Shown piece after piece: positions 3,726 through 6,050 of a stretch of 6,050 nt of DNA. The notes under the pieces are model-generated. The model ran no database searches. It was not told the DNA's origin and was given only the letters and a program-made list of their open reading frames with translations. This DNA comes from Candidatus Cloacimonadota bacterium (GTDB taxonomy: Bacteria > Cloacimonadota > Cloacimonadia > Cloacimonadales > JAFGVF01), in the NCBI GenBank assembly GCA_016938155.1, contig JAFGVF010000249.1, positions 1 to 6,050 of the forward strand. Reading direction: 5' to 3'. Within the stretch, counting starts at the first letter, position 1; every line of letters starts with the position of its first letter. A program made the position numbers and the translations under genes.

Positions 3726-5999
3726 TTATTTAACCATTATCATCTTTCTTGTTTCAGTAGTATTACCACTTGTCATCTTGTAGAAATAGATACCGCTGGT
3801 AGCAGTTGCACCGTTGTTATCTTGACCGTTCCAAACGACTATATGTTCGCCGGCAGTCTGATTTTCGTTAACAAGAGTTCTAACCAACTGCCCTTTAACA
3901 TTGTAAATGCTAAGATTAACCTCTCCGTTAACTGGAGCGTTATACTTAATAGTAGTAGTTGGGTTGAAGGGATTAGGATAGTTCTGAGAAAGCATCTGCT
4001 TTGCAGGAGTAGCTGTAACAACTTCGTTGCTTGTAGGATTAACTGTGAAGTCAATCGCTGTAAGAACTATCTTACCGGGACCTGCCTGACCTTCGGCTTG
4101 TGTTGAACAACCCCAGACATCGTCATCATGGAAATAGAAGAATAAACGATAAGTCTGATTGAGTTGGGCATCTTGACCGAGGTAAAGAAGCTTTTCTGCA
4201 GGATATGCAAACATAGGTGTCATTCCATCCCAAGCAGAAAGATAAGCATGTTCAACGCCGAAACCTAAGTCGTTACCATTCTCATCCAACCAGAAATCAT
4301 CAGCAACATCAACACCGCTGAAACCGATTGGTGTTAACCATGAAGCTCCATTATCAAGAGAAAGAGATATGTAGACTTCATTAGTGTTTTCGTAAGGCTG
4401 CCAGTAAGAAAGACTGTTTACATGGTAATCATTAGCAGCTTTGGAGTCATGCCAAACCATAGCCATTGCACCCTGTTCGTTAGCATCAGTAATTTTCATG
4501 TGGGCAAGATGGAACATCATGGCATCATCATGAGAAGCCTGATCATAGTAAGGGAAAGGCCATACTGTATCATATTTCGGATTACCGTAACCTTCAACAT
4601 CAGGAGTAATTCCATCATCGATTCCATCATTAGTACCATCATCCCAATACTGGTCAACATTACCATCATTGTCCAAATCCCAGTTAACAAAATGACCATC
4701 ACCGGTACCTTTAGGGAAAACATCTACCATTGACATTGTGTTGTTTGCTACATTATAAACAACATCTTTTACATTATGGAAATAATAGAAATAAGAACCA
4801 TCTGCAGTTACTAAGCAGTAAGTTGCAGGCATGTGAAGACAACCGTTCTCATCAAAACCAAGTGTAAAATGACCGTTGTTTGTCATAGTAAAACTCAAAT
4901 TGTCATAAGGAAGGTTAGTATCTGTGTCTACAAATACTGCTGTTCCATTTAAATCGGTAGGATTATCTACTGGATATGATAAATCAAATGAATTTAAAGT
5001 CCAAGCAGAAGTCGGATTAGCATAATCATCGTGTACAAATACATCATAAGTCAATTCACCGTCAGCAGTATCTCCTAAGTGATAACCCATGTAGAATACC
5101 TTACCGGCATTCACACCTTTACCCACGATGAAACTGAAGAAGGGACGACGCCATTCATTTGTATCAACATTCCAAGCATCTAATGTAGGAATACTTGTAT
5201 AAGTCCAAGTCAACGGAATACCGAAATCTACATCATCCTGAGTATAGTCAGCAAATGCAATATAGGGATTCTCAACCGGTGAAGGCTCGCCAGTTGTTTC
5301 GCTGATAACAGAATGAGAAACAGAGTTTCTTGCAAGAATATACACACGCTGGTAAGTTTCACCAAGTGGTGAAGGTCCGATTTGAACTGATGGCCAGATA
5401 TACTGGTTATCAGTATTTCCATTATTGGTTGTGGGGTTCTGCATTACAAAGTAAGCATCAGATGGAATTCCGGGGATACCGGCAAAATAGGGATCCCATC
5501 CCATTTTAACTTCATAAACATCGTCACCATCGGTGTCAACATGCCATGCCATCATCATTTTGCCCCATTCATCAACATCCATACCGGGATATCCTTCCCA
5601 GGTATCAACTGTTGAGAAAAGACCGTTATGAGTTACATTACCACTACCATCGAGATAGGAATAATAAACGCGTCTGTTGCCGGTTGCTGATGGTTTAGCC
5701 ATATAAGTGATAAATAGTCCGTCACCATTAACTCCACCCGGTTGTAATCTGATAGGAGTATTAGAATATGCTCCGGGCATGTAGTCATAATAGTTCGGGT
5801 CCTGTAACAACTGCTGTGTATAATTTGCAGCCCAGTTTACAGTTCTCTCAGTTCTGGTAACAGGAGTACCGGCTGTTTTGCCGGCAATAGTGCCACCGTT
5901 AATTCCAATAGCCTTACCGGTAAGTGCCGGAGACTGTGTCTCGGCGATTAAACAAATCGCCAGAGTAAGTAACATGAGTATGGTCAGGGTCTTCTTCAT
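3726..5999 (-). CDS. Secreted beta-propeller-like protein with C-terminal FlgD-Ig/T9SS-type sorting domain
   Basis: This 757-residue exported protein has no recognised specific function. Residues 1-19 or so form a Sec signal peptide (MKKTLTILMLLTLAICLIA), with cleavage likely before ETQS. No proper lipobox is seen, since Ile precedes Cys16. The body (about 55-650) is rich in Trp, Tyr, Asp, Asn and Gly and contains blade-like repeats: DVDEWGKMMMAWH (141-153), FDENGCLHMPAT (382-393) and DANEQGAMAMVWH (505-517). A perfect Asp-box SLDNGASW sits at 547-554. These suggest a sialidase/BNR-type beta-propeller. An acidic stretch begins with DLDNDGNVD (441-449), a Ca-binding-loop-like DxDxDG. The last 85 residues or so have SQNYPNPFNPTTTI (671-684), LSIYNVKGQLV (696-706) and a terminal GIYFYKMTSG (736-745) plus RKMIMVK, typical of FlgD-Ig/Por-secretion tails. 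Start ATG follows GGAGG (6008-6004). No catalytic residues can be assigned; it is probably surface-bound or released, in adhesion or polymer binding. Confidence 0.88.
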   Translation of the reverse strand: MKKTLTILMLLTLAICLIAETQSPALTGKAIGINGGTIAGKTAGTPVTRTERTVNWAANYTQQLLQDPNYYDYMPGAYSNTPIRLQPGGVNGDGLFITYMAKPSATGNRRVYYSYLDGSGNVTHNGLFSTVDTWEGYPGMDVDEWGKMMMAWHVDTDGDDVYEVKMGWDPYFAGIPGIPSDAYFVMQNPTTNNGNTDNQYIWPSVQIGPSPLGETYQRVYILARNSVSHSVISETTGEPSPVENPYIAFADYTQDDVDFGIPLTWTYTSIPTLDAWNVDTNEWRRPFFSFIVGKGVNAGKVFYMGYHLGDTADGELTYDVFVHDDYANPTSAWTLNSFDLSYPVDNPTDLNGTAVFVDTDTNLPYDNLSFTMTNNGHFTLGFDENGCLHMPATYCLVTADGSYFYYFHNVKDVVYNVANNTMSMVDVFPKGTGDGHFVNWDLDNDGNVDQYWDDGTNDGIDDGITPDVEGYGNPKYDTVWPFPYYDQASHDDAMMFHLAHMKITDANEQGAMAMVWHDSKAANDYHVNSLSYWQPYENTNEVYISLSLDNGASWLTPIGFSGVDVADDFWLDENGNDLGFGVEHAYLSAWDGMTPMFAYPAEKLLYLGQDAQLNQTYRLFFYFHDDDVWGCSTQAEGQAGPGKIVLTAIDFTVNPTSNEVVTATPAKQMLSQNYPNPFNPTTTIKYNAPVNGEVNLSIYNVKGQLVRTLVNENQTAGEHIVVWNGQDNNGATATSGIYFYKMTSGNTTETRKMIMVK

Positions 6000-6003
6000 A
6001 TTT

Positions 6004-6008
6004 CCTCC
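6004..6008 (-). promoter_or_regulatory. Shine-Dalgarno site of the surface-protein gene
   Basis: GGAGG lies 4 nt before the ATG at 5999. It is the strongest ribosome site in the window and fixes the start directly before a well-formed signal peptide. The remaining upstream 42 bases are AT-rich and show no promoter that I can support. Confidence 0.75.
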
Positions 6009-6050
6009 ATTTAATGTTAAGAAATTTGTGTTTAGAATTTCATTTTCACG

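Noticed and set aside
3648..4106. 152-codon open frame on the plus strand
   Set aside because: Nearly all of it lies antisense to the 3' end of the secreted-protein gene and across its terminator, and its product is not recognisable as a protein family.
4422..4733. 103-codon plus-strand frame
   Set aside because: Shadow of the secreted-protein gene; the Ile/Ser/Thr-rich product mirrors the Asp/Asn/Met codons of the opposite strand.
5945..5999. Lipoprotein signal in the 757-residue protein (Cys16)
   Set aside because: Ile precedes the Cys, where a lipobox needs Gly, Ala or Ser, so an ordinary signal peptidase I site is more likely.

Overview
The window looks like part of a diderm bacterium of moderate to low GC. 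All genes lie on the minus strand, so transcription runs from right to left. Lipoprotein signal peptidase, a YggT membrane protein and a large Sec-exported protein with a C-terminal 'NYPNPFNP' sorting-type domain (FlgD-Ig-like / T9SS type A family) point to the Cloacimonadota, Marinimicrobia or a related FCB-group lineage. The phylum is inferred from protein style only.

Right part (about 3671-6050): one monocistronic-looking gene encodes a 757-residue secreted, acidic, aromatic-rich protein. It has beta-propeller (sialidase/Asp-box-like) repeats and a C-terminal surface-sorting/Ig-like domain. A strong intrinsic terminator follows its stop.

Middle (3217-3725): a 509-bp gap with no supported gene. 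It contains the terminator, a 12-bp palindrome, and a roughly 175-bp block (about 3480-3654) rich in nested inverted repeats. That block could be a structured RNA or a small MITE-like element. The promoter of the left operon presumably lies here too, but no convincing -35/-10 pair was found.

Left part (1-3216): a tightly packed six-gene operon plus the first codons of a seventh gene, with gaps from a 1-bp overlap to 25 bp. The order is tdk (thymidine kinase), yggT (membrane protein), a divIVA-domain coiled-coil protein, punA (trimeric purine nucleoside phosphorylase), a DksA/TraR zinc-finger regulator, lspA (signal peptidase II), then a gene starting with a signal peptide that runs off the left edge. 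Several Shine-Dalgarno sequences overlap the upstream stop codon, which suggests translational coupling. The order yggT-divIVA-X-dksA/traR-lspA resembles the segment downstream of the division cluster in Firmicutes (ylmG ... divIVA-ileS-ylyA-lspA), with the phosphorylase in the place of ileS. The operon mixes nucleoside salvage (tdk, punA) with envelope and division functions (yggT, divIVA, lspA).

No clear new defence, mobile or catalytic system is visible. The most unusual items are the structured intergenic block, the syntenic substitution, the altered membrane-binding residues of DivIVA and the large surface protein.
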